Assembly: GCA_018907035.1 (NCBI GenBank)
Contig: JACCIC010000028.1
Location: 1,287,501-1,351,500, forward strand
Origin: Sycobia sp. Sy_11
Lineage: Eukaryota; Arthropoda; Insecta; Hymenoptera; Epichrysomallidae
Direction of reading: 5' to 3'
DNA: 64,000 nucleotides
Part shown: one piece after another, positions 53,267 to 64,000 of the stretch
Layout of the letters: each line of letters starts with the position of its first letter
Numbering within the stretch: position 1 is the stretch's first letter
Program-made: the position numbers and the translations under genes
The notes under the pieces: generated by a model
What the model was told of the DNA's origin: nothing
Databases searched by the model: none
The model's input: only the letters and a program-made list of their open reading frames with translations

Positions 53267-53357
53267 GAAAACCGAAGATTTTCTCGTAAAATAGCTTATA
53301 TACGGTTTCACAAATAGGTGGCCGAATACTTGCTATTGAGAAAATCTTGAGGTTTTC
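53267..53357 (+). ncRNA. Hairpin 1 of a tandem pair (candidate structured RNA)
   Basis: Arms GAAAACCGAAGATTTTCTC and GAGAAAATCTTGAGGTTTTC pair almost fully. Above them an ATAGC/GCTAT stem follows a small 5' bulge, with a CGGT/GCCG pair near the loop. The total is 91 nt. It lies 144 bp upstream of a second hairpin of identical layout. Size and shape suit a pre-miRNA, but no known miRNA seed is recognised. The strand is assumed; transcription is not shown. Confidence 0.4.
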
Positions 53358-53410
53358 AAAAGAGGTTAAATGGTAATGCTTCCTAAAAGCATTGCTTCGT
53401 GCTGTGACGG

Positions 53411-53502
53411 GAAATTCGGATATTTTCCTTAAAAGAAAGCCTTTCTACAGACTTATATTTAAATAAGTCGTATTCTGGCTTTCGGAAAATATCGAGAATT
53501 TC
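53411..53502 (+). ncRNA. Hairpin 2 of a tandem pair (candidate structured RNA)
   Basis: Arms GAAATTCGGATATTTTCC and GGAAAATATCGAGAATTTC pair, then GAAAGCC/GGCTTTC after a bulge on the 5' side, then GACTTA/TAAGTC near the loop. The total is 92 nt. The upstream flank CGTGCTGTGACGG matches CGTGCCGTGACGG of hairpin 1. Many stem positions differ from hairpin 1 while pairing is kept. The strand is assumed. Confidence 0.4.
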
Positions 53503-53637
53503 AAAATCAGGGGACGTGTATGGTTGGCCACCTCGGGCTCTCCATCCGTCCGGCTGCGCGAAGAGTTTGGGCTGCGATCGGCGCGAGCGAGGCTTATCGT
53601 TTATAATTGGACTCCTTTTTGGGGGAAGTAAAGAGTC

Positions 53638-53680
53638 TATAAAATAGCGCCGTAAAAGCGTTTGAGTCATTGCTTTTTCT
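53638..53680 (+). promoter_or_regulatory. TATA-box-like motif downstream of the hairpins
   Basis: TATAAAATAGCGCC at about 53638-53651 is followed some 20-30 bases later by GAGTCATTGC, a weak initiator-like sequence. It could serve a + strand transcript, but no coding exon follows. Confidence 0.2.
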
Positions 53681-53802
53681 CGTCTTTGCTACGGTACGCA
53701 TCGTTTTCGTATTTCTATTTTTATATATTAAATATTGTTTTATTGGAACTTTTGTTGCTGTTTTTTTTAATTATAATAAATCCCAGCATTTGTTTTATTT
53801 GT

Positions 53803-53873
<71 letters not shown>

Positions 53874-54573
53874 CGTCAGCGAAGCGATTCAGGGATCTTT
53901 ACTGATATGGAATGGTAAAATGCATGTCTAATAAGCAGCACCGAATGGATGAAGCTGTTATAGGCCTTCATGCTATAATTTCCAAAAGGTCCCACCTTTA
54001 AAGTTACGATTTGTAGAGCATTTGTCAAAATATTTATATTTCGTAATTGCGGATTACCTTTAAGAATATGTATTAGAAACAAATTCATTAAAATAAATAA
54101 TAAAAATGTATTCAAATTTATACAGCATTTTTTTCACAAATTTACACAAAATTTACACACTGTTTTTCTAATAGCCCACCCGTTTATCAAATTATCGAAA
54201 GTACATGGTTTGAGTAACAAGTGTTCGATACTAAATGAAGATAGCCAATGAATATGGCATTGAAATATGAGTTGTACATCTATGGACATTTTTTATTCTT
54301 TTCAAATATAATATTCTTTTCACTGAAAAGGATAGTCCGCTATCTCAAATCGATACCTAGGAATCTCAGGACACAAGAAATCTAAGGGCTATACAAATAT
54401 TAGGAAAAATGACTATCATATTGTATATAATCCAATTTCATACTGGTTATTCAAATAATTAATAAAGAACACTGCATTTCGTGAGGTCCAATATCTAGAA
54501 TAATTTTTTACCATTCCACCGATCATTTTTTACTATTCACAATAATTTTTTTTCGTTTATTTAGACAAGTGTA

Positions 54574-54576
<3 letters not shown>

Positions 54577-54657
<81 letters not shown>
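54577..54657. repeat. (CT)n(TA)n compound array
   Basis: A CT run passes directly into a TA run. Confidence 0.95.
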
Positions 54658-54662
<5 letters not shown>

Positions 54663-55383
54663 TGTCAGTCGATCATAACTGCCTAATCGCTAGATTACGT
54701 AAATTCATAAAGCCGGGAAAAGAGTTTCGGGCCGAGGCACGAAAACGTCGAGCGCCGACGCGAGCGCACCAGGATAATCCTGACGTATAATACACATAGC
54801 GAGAAAGTTATATATTACAGAGGGGTGATCCGCGAAAGAATAAGAGACGAGCGCGAGATTCGCGTCTCGGAGCGGGGATTATCCCTCGATGGAAGATCGA
54901 CGCGCGAAACGCAGGGGATTGAGCTCGCGTACGGGGGGTAGCAGGGGCGGAGAGGGGTGGATTGATGCTAGGCAGTATGAAAGCGAATCGACAGATCGGC
55001 AACGCGACGAGGGTCGTTTTCGGATGCTCCGTTGAGGAAAAAAAGGGGCGGGGCTAACGGGGTGTAGGTACTTGAGAAGCGCAAGTTCATGGAAATGCAA
55101 TTGTGATGTCTCTTTCTCTCTCTCTCTCGCTCTCACTCTATCTGTCTGTCTATCTGTCTATATATCTAGGGTACGACAACGGGAGAGGGCCAGTAATGTC
55201 ATAAAGGAGGACGCGGGAGCAGGGGGAAGAGGGAAGAAAAAAAAACACAATTATGCAAGTTGCGCGACTGGGAAGACGCGCTAGGAAGGGAGTAGGCAAG
55301 GAATGCCAGAAAGGAGTATGGTAGAGGGGGCAAAGGAAATTTAGAAACGAGCTGCACGCGGTCTCTTATAACGGTAGTATAGG

Positions 55384-55431
<48 letters not shown>

Positions 55432-55929
55432 AGCGCAAGCAGTAGTGCATAAAGCTCGCGCAATAAAGAGCTCAACGCGCCGCGGTAAAACAAATCGTAA
55501 AGGTGCGCCGGGCAAAATGGAAGGGGAACGCTGGGTGGACGGGGCGGCCGGGGAGGACGGGGGTCGGTAACGAAGCGAAAGTGCACCGGGGAGTCGAGCG
55601 AAGAGGCGCGTCGGAGTGGTAGAGAGAAGGGTAGAATTCCCGCGATGGGGGAGGAGAATGGAGAGGGAGGGTTTGGAGGGGGACTGGGCGGAATGCGTAG
55701 AATGTAGTGGAGGGGCATCGGGAGGGGGGATTGAGAAGGGAGAGGTGAGAGAGGACGAAATTGGGGGGAACGATTGGATGTGAACATATATACATTTAGA
55801 GGCGTCCAGACGTAGGCAAAGCAAATACAAAGCTCACCGGGAGTGGAAGAGCAATATATATGTATAGATATATAGCTTAAGCTAGAGGGGGGAATAAGGA
55901 CAACATTAAACAATTTCGAGGACTTTGCG

Positions 55930-55981
<52 letters not shown>

Positions 55982-56500
55982 CATTGAATTCTGTATATTT
56001 GCAGAATATGCTGCGCGTAATATACATATAGATATTTCACTGCCGACTTTCTTCGGTTAGCCCGTTCCCGCGGCTGCGCATATTCGAAAGGACCGCGCTC
56101 AAAACTATCGCTTATGTATAAATTGAGAATGTCGCGCGCGCTTGCCGGGAGGAAGCCTTGGAGGATTCGATTACGGTGGCGAGTTTGTCGAAGTTCGTCG
56201 CCTACTCCTATATAATTTATTTAACACGACGATATTTATGCGAAAATATCCCTCATTGTTTTAGGCGGTTGAGTTATTATATATATGCATATTTAGATAC
56301 ATCATTCCCGATTATTGACTCGATGACGATTGTGTACAAATCGTGCCCGTAAAATGAGCCCTAAGCTCAGAATATTGAATCGTACCTTAAATGATCGTGC
56401 GGGCACGTATAGCTGTTACTATTCACCGAATGATCGTGGATATAATAATTGCTTTGTATTAGCTATGGGTTCGACACTACGTTTCGAAAGTATCTAACGA

Positions 56501-56531
<31 letters not shown>

Positions 56532-56579
56532 GCTATATTGGTATTGGGAACTTGAACGGAACTGTAAAGTATTCAAACA

Positions 56580-56781
56580 CATTCGAAGCGTTCGAGCTGT
56601 TCGAATAGTTTGAGTTAATGGAACAGTTCGTATTTTTCGAACAGTGAAATGTTTACAGCCCTAATATTTTACATAGCTCTTAGGCATACATACTGTTCGA
56701 ACAGTTTGATCAGTTCGAACCACTGAAATACTCAACTAACTCTACCGATTGAAATATTCGAATTGTTCGAGCAGTTCGAGT
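56580..56781. repeat. 9-bp-periodic TTCGA motif cluster (copy 2)
   Basis: Three short arrays of nonamers NNTTCGANN: 56580-56615 (four units), 56694-56720 (three units) and 56755-56781 (three units). Units such as TGTTCGAAC and AGTTCGAAC are palindromic at the core. It resembles the cluster in the last Sply intron at 19.2-19.5 kb. Confidence 0.55.
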
Positions 56782-57760
56782 ACTACAGAGGTCTACAAGT
56801 TCCTAGACCTAGTATATATCAACGGTTCTCATGAAATAATTATCACATTTCAAGCAGTCCCAAAGAAGTCTAAAGCACATTTCAGACGACGCATCGAGTA
56901 TTCGTAATATTTAGACGTTTTCGCATCGAGTTAATTAACTGCCTATTGAAAGAGATACGGGATATCAATCGTTGAGAACATTGACTTGTGACAAATTCGG
57001 CATCTGATCGGCACTTGTCGTCACCAAATGAATTGTCTTATACTTTTCGTTGGCCGCATCGATATATATGCATCAAGAAAGTTTTTCAATTATAGAATAA
57101 GTTTTTTAATTTGCACCGTATCGATAAATGTCATTTGTTCTGGATTCACGGTCGAAATTCATACGTTCACGGATTGAGTAGTGCAATTTTCACTTTTTTG
57201 TTTTAACAATAAGACGATGTTTCCTGATTGAAATTTGTAAAGAGAATGGCAAATTTACATAAAATGACGTAGTATGTTCATTTAATTTTACAAAATATGC
57301 CGTTGCATTATTGGAAAACTTTGTTCTACGAGTATATACTGATAATGCGACAAAAAAAGGATTCCTGTTTATTATGGAAATATAAGTTTCAGCGTTTTAA
57401 ACGAGAAATTATATTTGAAATGAACGAAATCCTCGGAACAATGCGTCATTTATTCTAGGCATGTGAATATATCAAACGGAAAAGTTAGCTCGTAAAAATG
57501 GCAGAGTGTTAATATGTGTATATCTACAAACATAAAAAAGGTCGGCAAAAAGCAGAACGACGCATTATATAAAGACAAGAGCGAGGTTGGAGCTGTGCAG
57601 CCAATCGAAAAGAGTATGTACGTGTGTATGCATGTGTTTGTATATATATTCATACATAAATACAAACATACACACACACACACACAAAATATACATAAAT
57701 TCACACATACACGCATACAAGTGAAAGCCAAAATTGTGCGAAATATACTTTAAACGAGAG
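56782..57760. other. AT-rich non-coding stretch
   Basis: I see nothing beyond short CA and TA runs at 57665-57690. Confidence 0.5.
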
Positions 57761-58024
57761 ATCTCGCCGCAAAAGGAGGTAGATCGTCTCGCGTGCCAAG
57801 CAGCCGGCTAAGTCAGCCAGCGCAAGAATAGAGCACCCACGGCGCGACGCGGAAAAGAACGCCAGCGAGCGGCGAAATTTGCCAAAAAACGTATCTACGC
57901 GCATAATGTGGCATCGTCGTTTACAGCCGCGAGTCGTCGTGGATAACGACGACGACGACGACGATCGACGTGGCAATGCATCAGTAGATAAAACGAAACC
58001 TTATCCCTCTCTTTCTTACTCTCA

Positions 58025-58062
<38 letters not shown>

Positions 58063-58690
58063 GTCTCTTTTTGCACCGCGCGCACGAGGCGGTGCAGGGT
58101 CATCCCTGCCCTTGCGTGCGCGCGCTCGTCCGCACAGGCTGCCAGGAGTCGCCGCTACGGCGACGGCGGCAGCCTCGGCGGCGGGCGTCCCGACGCCGAC
58201 GGCGCACGGCCAGCCACCGCCAACGCCACCGCGGCTCCCGTTGCGCTCGCTTTGCTCCGCGCGCCAGTCGCTGCGTAACCGCGCGCCCGTCGCGAGCGCC
58301 CCGTCCTTGCATACGTATACATACACATATATAGGTATACGTACATCTATATATATATATATATATATATACAGTTACGGCTACCCCCGCCTCTCGCGGA
58401 TTGTCGTTCTTCCGAACCCATTGGCAGTGATCGTCCATCGTACATGGAGCGCGTGTGTTTGTGGTCCCCCCCGCCGGGCGGTTAAAATCCTCGTCGCCGT
58501 CCGTCGTGCGCGAGAGGTGCGGTGCTTGTTGTTGTTTTTTCCCTGGTTCTGGTTGCCTTCTTCATTTTTTTTTTTTTTTTTCTTTATTTGTTATTTTCGC
58601 CCCTCCCATTTGTTCGTCGAGTACGAAGATTGGTGAACGTTTGATCGAGAGCAAGAGAGGGTGAGCGAGGTAGAGCTAGAGAGATAGAGA

Positions 58691-58725
<35 letters not shown>

Positions 58726-59130
58726 GCGCGACCGACGGCCGAAGAAGATCGTTTTATGACTTTGTGCGTCTCGATCGGCAGCGTTCTCCTCGTCGTCGCG
58801 GCTCCGGGCGGAGAGCCGGCCGTCCGGGCGGCGGCGCCCGGCGTCGCTGGGAGGCTGATGACCGTTGCCCCGTGCAGGCCGACGCCGGCTGCAGTTATGC
58901 TCGCATGGAAAGGGGACAGCTGAGGTCGCGGCGCCGTGGGCAGGATCATGCTGGAGACCTGACGTTCGCGCCGTTCTTCCCGTAAGTGTTCGGGGCACGA
59001 GTGCCGCGCGTCCACCGGCGAGCGGGGGCGAGATCGTCTCCACTCGCGCGACAGCGCTGATTTTCCACTGACGATCGGCAACAGCCGCACGTCCCTCCCA
59101 AATCGATATTGGTTTTTTTTTTTTTTTTTT
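57760..59130. promoter_or_regulatory. Strong CpG island, candidate promoter/5' exon region
   Basis: This is one of the most GC- and CpG-rich parts of the window, with CT (58026-58060) and GA (58694-58721) arrays, a GAC triplet run (about 57946-57963) and a poly-T run (59114-59135). A segment at 58877-58981 has an acceptor-like cgtgcag before it and a CCC|gtaagtg donor-like site after it, so it could be a small exon. Its translations match nothing I know. Confidence 0.28.
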
Positions 59131-60428
59131 TTTTTAACGTAGGCTCGATCGTGCCGAAGCTCTCCGAGCGAGTGCCAAAAGTCGATAAGGGTTTGTGTGT
59201 AAAAGAGCCGTAGAATCATCGTTTGGTCGTCCATCGTACAGTCGTCCCAGTGTAAAGAGTCCGTGAAAACGTTGAAAAGCTACGAATTATGAAGCATTTT
59301 TTTTTCTCTCGAACACCGAGAGTAATCTATTCAATTAGCTGAAACCGAGCCGTGAGATGTGACGTTAGAATTTAGGAATCTATCGAATAAATTATGAAAT
59401 GATGATGGTACAAATTGCCGGTGAAACTAAACTGAAATAAGAGATATAAGTTTTAATCACGTTAGAAGTTTCGCGAGAGCGATGCATGACACTTAGCCTT
59501 CTTCGGTCGGTTAAGCTGATGTATAAAGGCTGTTACTTTATAACGAGTATGGGAGAATGAAAGAATGGTTAGAAAATTTATAAGCTGCACGAATTAACGA
59601 TCGAAAGAATTTTAGATACAATGACGAGATTTAATTTTTGCGTTTCACCCCAAACCACCGGCTAAACCTGCGTCATCTAACGGTAATTCGTTATATCTAA
59701 ATATTGGTAAATTTTCTAATCTAATAATTCAATCAGAAAATCACTGGCTAGTTTTTATGATTGGCTTTTCACTAAATCATCATTTCCTTTGTTTAAAGAT
59801 ATTTGAAGAAGCGATCAGTTAAAAATCCAATTATACTTGAGAATACAGTAAAGAATTAGTCAATAATTAGTCTTTGAATTATTGGTTTTAATAATTTACG
59901 TATTAATTAGTAAAAAAAAAAATTATTGGTTAAATTAGCTGTATTTCCATCGAATCACATAGATTTCTCGATGTATTAATAATTAACGATTAAAATTTTT
60001 TTCAAATCCTGAAAATTGATCATGACTTACATGACACAAATACATAAAAAGGATTGCGAACGATTTCCAACAAGATTTTATCGGCCTTTTACACTCTAAA
60101 TTTGAATTAATAAAAATAGGCCCACCGCTAACGAGTGGAATCTAGTCGCGTTTCTTCGCAGTCGAGCGATTTCTACTAAAACCCATGCGATTGCGGAACA
60201 GTCGAACTTGCATTAAGAGCCGATTCGGCCGCGATAGTCGGCATAATGTAGCTCGTCAGTGGAAAATCCCTGTTATTTCGCAGCGAAAATTACAGCCACC
60301 GAGCAAATCGGTGAATATCCAGCCGAGAGAGCAGGAAGCACATGCTGGGCGGCGTACGGAGCTGCTCGGAATTATTTTCTAATTGCCCTCCACGAGTTAG
60401 TCGTGCATTTATTAACGGCGAAGGGGGC

Positions 60429-60491
<63 letters not shown>

Positions 60492-61737
60492 GAAGAGTGA
60501 CGGGGCGGGACGAAAGACGCTCACGAAAGGTCTCGCGGCCTAATAGCGCAAGCGAAGTTTCGAATACTTTGTGGTTGCTGGGGCGGAGGGAGGGGGGCAC
60601 TCAACGGGCCGCGCGCGGAGACATCATAGATGGTAGATACTCGAAATTCCTCGTCGCGACTTCCGTATATATGTGTGTGTGCGTACATATATATATACGT
60701 ATATATGCACAGGCAACGACTTCGCGTCGGCTAGCGACGGACAACCGCGTTATATATTTTGACGCGGGGCCAAAACGCGCCGCGCATCGCGAGCGCCAGG
60801 CAAGGGTCGGCCCGCGTCGCTGTCGCCGCGTTCGCAATAATATGTGCCGCACGTGCGCATTACGTACGCGCGTTTTCTTTTGCCTCTCGCATTTTCCTTC
60901 CTCTTCCACTCGTTTTTTTCCTTCTTTTTTTTTGTTTTATTTCATTTTCATTATCAAGCGCACGAACGCGCTCATTGTGCCGATTGTCGTGTACAATAAC
61001 GACGCTCGTGGTGAGGGTGGGGGGGGGGGGAGACGCGTGTTTTACGCGCGGAGACATAAAGTTTGTGGCGGCGGGGGGGGGGCGAATCTTAATTTAATTA
61101 ACCGAGAATATACGTTGTAGAGGTATAGTCGTTAACTGCACGTATCGCTATAAATGTATCTCGAGTTGGTGCATCTGCTTTTTTGTTTACTCCCGATCCC
61201 GCCGAATACTAAGGCGCGCGCATTATTCGCTTTTTTTTTTCTTCTTCTTATTCGGTTTTTTCTCTTCGTCTGCTTCTTTTATCGCGAAGGCACATTTGGT
61301 ATTGTAATGCGCACGGCGTCAGTTAAACTCGTATGCACGTAGAAATATCCGCGTGGGAAATGGAAAATTTCTCGTGGCTCTTCAATAATTTTGCCTTCGC
61401 TACGTCTTGCTTCTGTGACATTAGCGACGAGGCAGCGCGCATAGAAACTTGGAATATCCGAACAGAGTTTTGGCAGAATTTTCTGGCATCCCGTAGTCTG
61501 GAAATATGCACATCGTGTACATGATACACGTATCGCATTGCTTTTTTCGGTCACGCGAACCATTCGAATTGATATCGACCCCTCCTCCTCGGTGGCGCGT
61601 CCGAAAAAACTTTTTATCAATAGCACGTCCACGGACCAAAGCCCGACGTTGCGTTTCGGAAAAATCCGTGAAAGCCAAAAATGCCCTCGAAGGCTGATTT
61701 ATCAATATTTGCCCCGAAAATTTCGGTTATATCCGCG

Positions 61738-61781
<44 letters not shown>

Positions 61782-61841
61782 ATTTTTCAATAGTGAATTA
61801 CGCTCCGACGCAAGCATCACAGAACTGGAAAAAATCCGCAA

Positions 61842-61879
<38 letters not shown>

Positions 61880-62646
61880 CACTCTCTCCCTCTCTCTCTC
61901 TCTCTTTTAATACTCCAACTCCTCGGCGAGCTTTACAAGTTACCAGATTCATATATACGTCTTTATATAGTAAATGCGAGAAATAACACGTACTCGAGGG
62001 TAGCGAATGAAAAAAGACATGCATGCAAACAATAAAATGTGCTCCAGTCGTCCATGCTTCGATTATACATTATATATAATTTAATGTTCCACGCTATCGG
62101 CAGTCTCAATGCCAAATATTTATAAAAAAACTAGAATATTTTAAGGTTGGATAATGTATAAATATATTTATGAATATACAACTAACTATATATTATTATT
62201 AACATATAAATATATATTATTATTATTATCTATTTATGAGCAATAACGCTTCTGTTTCTTTTTAGGTGTAGGCTTAAACAAGTATTAATAATGGAAATTA
62301 ATTGCTAGATACTAGTTATAATTACATTCGATAAACGTCCCAACTGATTTACATAAATAGTTATTCTCATTGAAATTAACACGTATAAGAACAACGTCTT
62401 TTACACTAAACTTAATTACATTATTTATTTTGTATGCTTTTCAATTAATGGAAATCCAGCCATGTTTAATTAAAACGTTTCATTTAAATTAAACATTTAA
62501 AAGAAAATTAAAAATATTGTTCTTTAATACTCACCTTAGATACTCCATTTAGTAGAATTTCTATTTGTACTTAGTAATCTGTGGAAAGTGACTTCTTAAT
62601 GAGAATCTCATTGCTTTTTCTCAGTGTTTTTTCTCGTGCTTTGTCG

Positions 62647-62709
<63 letters not shown>

Positions 62710-62827
62710 CACTGACTTTGGAGAAGTAGCCTCGTATAGACTAGCATGCGGATTTACCCGGACGATGGTGTTTATGGGACAGTGCGGATCATGATTTTAT
62801 AGGTATACCCATGGGCATTGTCGACGC

Positions 62828-62887
<60 letters not shown>

Positions 62888-63850
62888 TAGATATAGATAT
62901 ATAATCTATACAGTATATACATACATATACGATCTATACCCTCTCCCGGCTATTGTATGTATACGCACGGAGATACCGGAATTATACGATCCGTAAGAGA
63001 TGGATTTCGGCTATACTACCTATGAAAACTTCATAAAGCGCTCGCACGCGGAATTGTCGTGTACGTATATAGATATACGTATATATATATATAATGAGAT
63101 TTTACGGCATTCCAGTGGCGTGTATTCTTTCAAAGTTACGAGATAATATAAATTTGAATAATTTGAATAATATCTGATAATACGATTTTTTAATACATAT
63201 ATGTTATTCTTTAAGCATTGAGGCGAATCCTGAAGCTTTAAGACGAAATTGTATTTTATAATCGAAATACGAATCGATTTCAAATTTTTAGATTGGATTT
63301 ACTGACTCTCAAATACATAAATAAATTAGCGCGTACTCTATTGTTTAATGCAAATTTATATTTGGATTAGCAGTCAAGTACTAACCGCAATCCCTAGCGC
63401 AATTTCTACTAATCTAATGAGCTCTAATTTTGACAAAAAAAAAAAGAAAACCAAAAAACAGTAAAAATGAGCAATTCCCAAAAAATATTTGTAAATATCA
63501 ATACAAGAGCTTCCCCGTTACTCTCTAATATATCATGCGTTAAATTAAAAGGTTCGTTTTCTGCTTTCATTAATTTAACAAGGGATAGCATTGTAGAAGG
63601 ACGAATACTATCCCTTTTCGAAAAATATACGCTAAATCAATACGTTTCGACTCTTCGATTAATTACAGCCGCTGTCTTATTTGCTTTGAATTAAATTTCA
63701 AGGCAACTCGTCTGAAATGATTAGAATTTCTAATGGAATTTTTAAGCGAAAGTAATAATATACCGATATTCATTTACGAAATATTTTGATATTTTCTTTT
63801 CAATCACTACAAGTAGAGAAAAACAGATGATTAAATAAGTATACAAAAAG

Positions 63851-63908
<58 letters not shown>

Positions 63909-64000
63909 CTTCATTTAAAATGTCTTTCGTCTTAGTCACCAGATTATGTGACTAGTGGCCTATTGCGCTTCCAATTTTATGCATTATGTTCAAATTTTAT
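59130..64000. other. Non-coding tail of the window
   Basis: 59300-60130 is AT-rich. 60150-61100 is GC-rich with a GA array (60434-60481) and G-runs at 61018-61030 and 61073-61082. GA and CT arrays in opposite sense lie at 61739-61780 and 61848-61875. 62040-64000 is AT-rich with TA arrays (62650-62707, 62832-62878, 63855-63906). I see no gene. Confidence 0.5.
61739..61907. repeat. Facing (GA)n and (CT)n arrays
   Basis: A GA run (61739-61780) and CT runs (61848-61875, 61881-61905) are complementary and about 70 bp apart, so the segment can fold into a large hairpin. Confidence 0.85.

Larger units (their letters stand above)
53503..56579. other. Non-coding stretch with TA arrays and a purine-rich block
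   Basis: 53503-53600 is GC-rich with a small GGACG/CGTCC stem. TA arrays lie at 53807-53863, 55386-55430, 55934-55980 and 56500-56528, and a compound CT/TA array at 54577-54657. 54880-55780 is strongly purine-biased on the + strand. No gene is recognised. Confidence 0.5.

Noticed and set aside
55341..55913. Minus frame of 190 codons rich in Pro and Ser
   Set aside because: It is the complement of a purine-rich tract plus a TA array; low complexity, no domain.
58584..59234. Minus frame of 216 codons in the CpG island
   Set aside because: It contains poly-Lys from a T-run and Ser-Leu from a GA array, and the GC-rich middle matches nothing.
1..64000. CRISPR arrays, operons, ribosome binding sites
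   Set aside because: This is eukaryotic sequence with spliceosomal introns; the tandem repeats are microsatellites.

Overview
This is a 64 kb piece of an insect nuclear genome with spliced genes. I lean towards Hymenoptera because GC-rich coding exons sit in AT-rich, dinucleotide-repeat-rich sequence without CpG depletion, but the sequence does not prove the order. One gene is certain: a sphingosine-1-phosphate lyase (Sply/SGPL1 family) on the + strand. Six consecutive exons (161-376, 3961-4172, 7183-7419, 12407-12855, 15896-16163, 22861-23022) join in frame across five GT-AG introns. They give 514 codons (the first split at the exon boundary) followed by a TAA stop at 23020-23022. The N-terminus (roughly 50-60 residues with the ER membrane anchor), the promoter and the first exon or exons lie upstream of the window.

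The Sply introns (3.0-6.7 kb) hold long TA, CA and GA/CT arrays and two clear fold-back elements resembling MITEs (7818-8318 and 18766-19051). They also hold a cluster of a 9-bp-periodic TTCGA motif (19201-19470) and a GC-rich island with LTR-like signals (21739-22550).

From about 24 kb to the end I can defend no protein-coding gene. The 40 kb is AT-rich sequence broken by many (TA)n, (CA)n and (GA)n arrays and by GC/CpG-rich islands near 28-29.4, 33.5-34.0, 35.3-35.7, 37.3-38.5, 42.3-43.0, 48.6-50.3, 54.7-55.8, 57.8-59.1 and 60.2-61.1 kb. Some islands look like promoters or 5' untranslated exons of genes whose coding parts lie elsewhere. It is intergenic sequence or part of a very long intron.

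The most interesting unexplained structure is a tandem pair of 91- and 92-nt hairpins at 53267-53357 and 53411-53502. They share flanks and stem architecture, but several stem pairs differ between the copies with pairing kept, which suggests a selected RNA structure (miRNA-like or another structured RNA). Other noteworthy items are a 218-bp inverted repeat at 38730-38947, a second 9-bp TTCGA cluster at 56580-56781, RTE-type non-LTR retrotransposon tails near 50.5 and 51.1 kb, and a three-copy compound minisatellite at 52.26-52.52 kb.

Functionally, the window contributes the catalytic part of the enzyme that ends the sphingolipid degradation pathway. Nothing nearby can be linked to it as a pathway partner.
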